The position numbers were made by a program, and so were the translations under genes. DNA of 60,444 nt from Nitrososphaerota archaeon. GTDB taxonomy: Archaea; Thermoproteota; Bathyarchaeia; Bathyarchaeales; Bathycorpusculaceae. Shown in pieces: positions 58,176-60,444 of the stretch. The stretch covers positions 1-60,444 of the forward strand of contig JAIRQQ010000070.1 in assembly GCA_031256395.1 (NCBI GenBank), given 5' to 3'. The notes below the pieces were generated by a model that did no database searches, was not told the origin of the DNA, and worked only from the letters and a program-made list of their open reading frames with translations. Numbering within the stretch: position 1 is the first letter of the stretch; each line of letters begins with the position of its first letter.

Positions 58176-59123
58176 CTACTCTATAGGCACTACCTTATTT
58201 TTAGCTGAAGACTCCAACGCCGCAGTCGCCACTTTGAGGGCCACTACACCATCCTCACCAGTTACCAAGGGTTTCTTTTTCTCTGTGACGCATTCAACAA
58301 AGTGTTGAAGCTCCGCTTTTAGAGGCTCTTGGAAAGGCAAGCGCGGCTGAACCGTTTCAGTTTTTTGCTCAATCCAAAAATCCTGAGTCATGTAATCAAG
58401 CCGCATAATGGCATCACTTCCCGTAACTGTCAACGTACGAGTCTTGTAGGGCGTGAGCCAGTTAGATTCAATAAACGCTGTCCTGCCACCCTCATATGTC
58501 AACATTATCTGAGCATAATCCTCAAACTTTTGGATCCTCATACTGCCCATGTTTGCATAAACAAAGATGGGCGGCTCATTAAATATGAAATTCATGACAT
58601 CGATATCATGAATGGCTGTGTCTTTAACAACACCAACATCACCAATGCGCTCAGGCCACTGTGAAACACGTTTAGCAGTGGCACAAACTAGCTCACCAAT
58701 TTTTTTGTTCTCCGCAGACTGACGAATTTGCTGCAACCCAGGGATAAAGCGCATCAAAAACCCCACCGTTAAATGTAACCCGTTTGCTTTAGCGATTTTT
58801 ACAAGTTGCTCTGCTTGCTGGGGCGTGGTTGCCATAGGCTTTTCAACTAAGACATGCTTACCAGCATTTAGGACGTTTAGGGCTTCTTGGAAAAGAATTG
58901 TTGACCAAGTACAAACACTGACGGCTTCAATGGATTTATCCCGCAACATCTCACTACTGTCACTGTAGGCTTTAACACCATATGAGTCAGCCATGGCTTT
59001 GGCCCGCTCTGCATTAACATCACATATGGCAACAAGCTCGGTTGAGTCAAGTTCGTTGTAGATTCGGGCGTGATTTTTGCCCCACTGTCCGGTGCCAATT
59101 ACCGCAACGCCTAATTTAGTCAT
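58176..59123 (-). CDS. Gfo/Idh/MocA-family oxidoreductase (WbpB-like candidate)
   Basis: GVAVIGTGQWGKNHARIY, VLVEKPMATTPQQA. Confidence 0.9.
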   Translation of the reverse strand: MTKLGVAVIGTGQWGKNHARIYNELDSTELVAICDVNAERAKAMADSYGVKAYSDSSEMLRDKSIEAVSVCTWSTILFQEALNVLNAGKHVLVEKPMATTPQQAEQLVKIAKANGLHLTVGFLMRFIPGLQQIRQSAENKKIGELVCATAKRVSQWPERIGDVGVVKDTAIHDIDVMNFIFNEPPIFVYANMGSMRIQKFEDYAQIMLTYEGGRTAFIESNWLTPYKTRTLTVTGSDAIMRLDYMTQDFWIEQKTETVQPRLPFQEPLKAELQHFVECVTEKKKPLVTGEDGVVALKVATAALESSAKNKVVPIE

Positions 59124-60442
59124 TTTTGGTCAGTTCCTCTTCCGAGTCCAAAGTATAAGAAGCCTTCTATCGCCATCTGTTTGGGGTCGAATTTTCCAGC
59201 TAAATCCACCACCACTGCTGGGGGTTTCATGAGGGATTTGATTTTTTTGAGATTGAGACGACTGAGTTGTTCGGGCCCGCCAAGTATGATGATGCAGTCG
59301 GCGCCTTCTACGGTTTCGTTTAAGCTGGTTTTTATGTTGGTGGCGGGTTCTTGGGCTTCTTTTTTGGCTAGGGGGTCATATAGGGTGACTTTGGCGCCTT
59401 TCTGCTCGATCAGCTTTATAAAGAGGTCTCGGGCGGATGAGGATCCTAAAACGGCTACTCTGCCGCGTCTTAGGGTTTTATCACAGCTTCGCAGAGCTTC
59501 TTGGGTCAAATTTATGGTGTGTTTAACCATCTCTTCATTTATTTGTCTGGCTAGAGGGGGCAGTCGTAGTTTGATGTTTAGGTTTTCGGCGTCTTCAAGC
59601 AACAAATAGGCGCCGTCGCATTCTTCTCCAACAAGGGTGGGTCTAGAACAGGGCATGTTGAGATTTAGGGCATCTAGAACCTTGAAATAGTCAGTGTTGG
59701 CATTTTCGCAGAAAACTGCAAACTCGTTGGTTAATGCCAAAAGGACATCTTGTTTTGCAATTGTGAAAAGGGTGGCTATTTCAGCGGTTTTTAGACCCAA
59801 AATTTCTTTAATGTTTTCTGAGAGGGGTTTTAGGATAACTACAGCGGCACCTAGGCTCAAGGTATCTGATGCGGCTACAATAGTTAGCTCCAATTGGGGT
59901 GTTGGGGCGTTTGTTGGGATTAGGGGACTGTAGGCTAATCCAAAGTCCTGACCTGCTTTTAGGCCGGAGGTGTTTTCAAGTATCTCTTTTATTGTGCCCT
60001 CAGTAAACCCTACACCTGCAATTCCGCCATAGATTACAAGGGTTCCACTGTGGAGGGCAGCTCCGATGTGTTTACAGGTATTTACTAACTCGGTATGGTT
60101 ATTTTTTTTCTGTTCATCGATCTTGGCTGTGAGAGTTATTATCACTATGTCACTTTGAGAAATTGCTTTTTTTAGTTCACTTGTAACGTTGATTTTTTCT
60201 TGGTTTAGGTGACTTTTGAGTTTAGCTTCTACCTCAGGCATAACAGGGGTTGTTTTTCCTTTCGCGACTCGCTTTACAATACTGGCATCAGCATCAGTGC
60301 AGATCACATTAAACCCTGCATCTGCAAACATGTTGGCATAGAGAATACCTGTGTGTCTGCAACCCACAATGGTAACAAGGTATTTTGAGCGAATTTCAGA
60401 AGTGTCTATTTCTTGTGGGGTCAGATGCAGGACTTGGGACAT
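59120..60442 (-). CDS. Divergent nucleotide-sugar dehydrogenase (UDP-glucose/UDP-ManNAc dehydrogenase family)
   Basis: VTIVGCRHTGILYANMFADAGFNVICTDAD Rossmann; LKTAEIATLFTIAKQDVLLALTNE; C-terminal VAVLGSSSARD...YDPLA; 4-bp overlap with 58176..59123. Confidence 0.8.
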   Translation of the reverse strand: MSQVLHLTPQEIDTSEIRSKYLVTIVGCRHTGILYANMFADAGFNVICTDADASIVKRVAKGKTTPVMPEVEAKLKSHLNQEKINVTSELKKAISQSDIVIITLTAKIDEQKKNNHTELVNTCKHIGAALHSGTLVIYGGIAGVGFTEGTIKEILENTSGLKAGQDFGLAYSPLIPTNAPTPQLELTIVAASDTLSLGAAVVILKPLSENIKEILGLKTAEIATLFTIAKQDVLLALTNEFAVFCENANTDYFKVLDALNLNMPCSRPTLVGEECDGAYLLLEDAENLNIKLRLPPLARQINEEMVKHTINLTQEALRSCDKTLRRGRVAVLGSSSARDLFIKLIEQKGAKVTLYDPLAKKEAQEPATNIKTSLNETVEGADCIIILGGPEQLSRLNLKKIKSLMKPPAVVVDLAGKFDPKQMAIEGFLYFGLGRGTDQK

Positions 60443-60444
60443 AC

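Noticed and set aside
1-60444. CRISPR array, insertion sequence, integrase or prophage
   Set aside because: No regularly spaced repeats, Cas motifs, transposase or integrase motifs seen; repeats at 1-2000 are protein-domain repeats.
1-60444. rRNA, RNase P RNA or SRP RNA genes
   Set aside because: No recognisable conserved cores found by reading; only three tRNAs supported. A covariance-model scan would be decisive.

Overview
The window is about 60 kb of archaeal chromosome. Evidence: archaeal histone, thermosome, RNAP subunits Rpo6/Rpo7/Rpo4-like (RpoE'')/Rpo12, aIF2-gamma, RFC small and large subunits, archaeal/eukaryotic-type ribosomal proteins (eS17, eS1/S3Ae, eS24, eS31, eS6), class-I LysRS, Taw1, CofD and Fae-Hps. 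The gene mix suggests a TACK-type, Bathyarchaeia-like lineage, but this is inferred without any search. Most of the window is housekeeping, with three tRNAs: Arg-GCG, Leu-GAG and Glu-TTC. The most unusual content is: (1) a >1000 aa secreted protein running off the left edge that combines a NodB deacetylase, a LysM-like motif, two cohesin-like modules, a dockerin pair, CxxC modules and InlB-type repeats, missing from the ORF track because it is open at the edge; (2) a two-gene wHTH + nucleotidyltransferase operon resembling an AbiE-type toxin-antitoxin, with an inverted repeat around its TATA box; (3) a 70 aa classical C2H2 zinc-finger protein; (4) small genes not in the ORF track (rpoP, a 32 aa membrane peptide after an ABC exporter, a possible 47 aa ORF); (5) a Cys-rich protein directly downstream of the RFC genes; (6) divergent nucleotide-sugar dehydrogenase genes; (7) an eS17 gene whose expected start falls on ATA behind a strong Shine-Dalgarno. 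All assignments come from reading motifs and translations; no database search was run.
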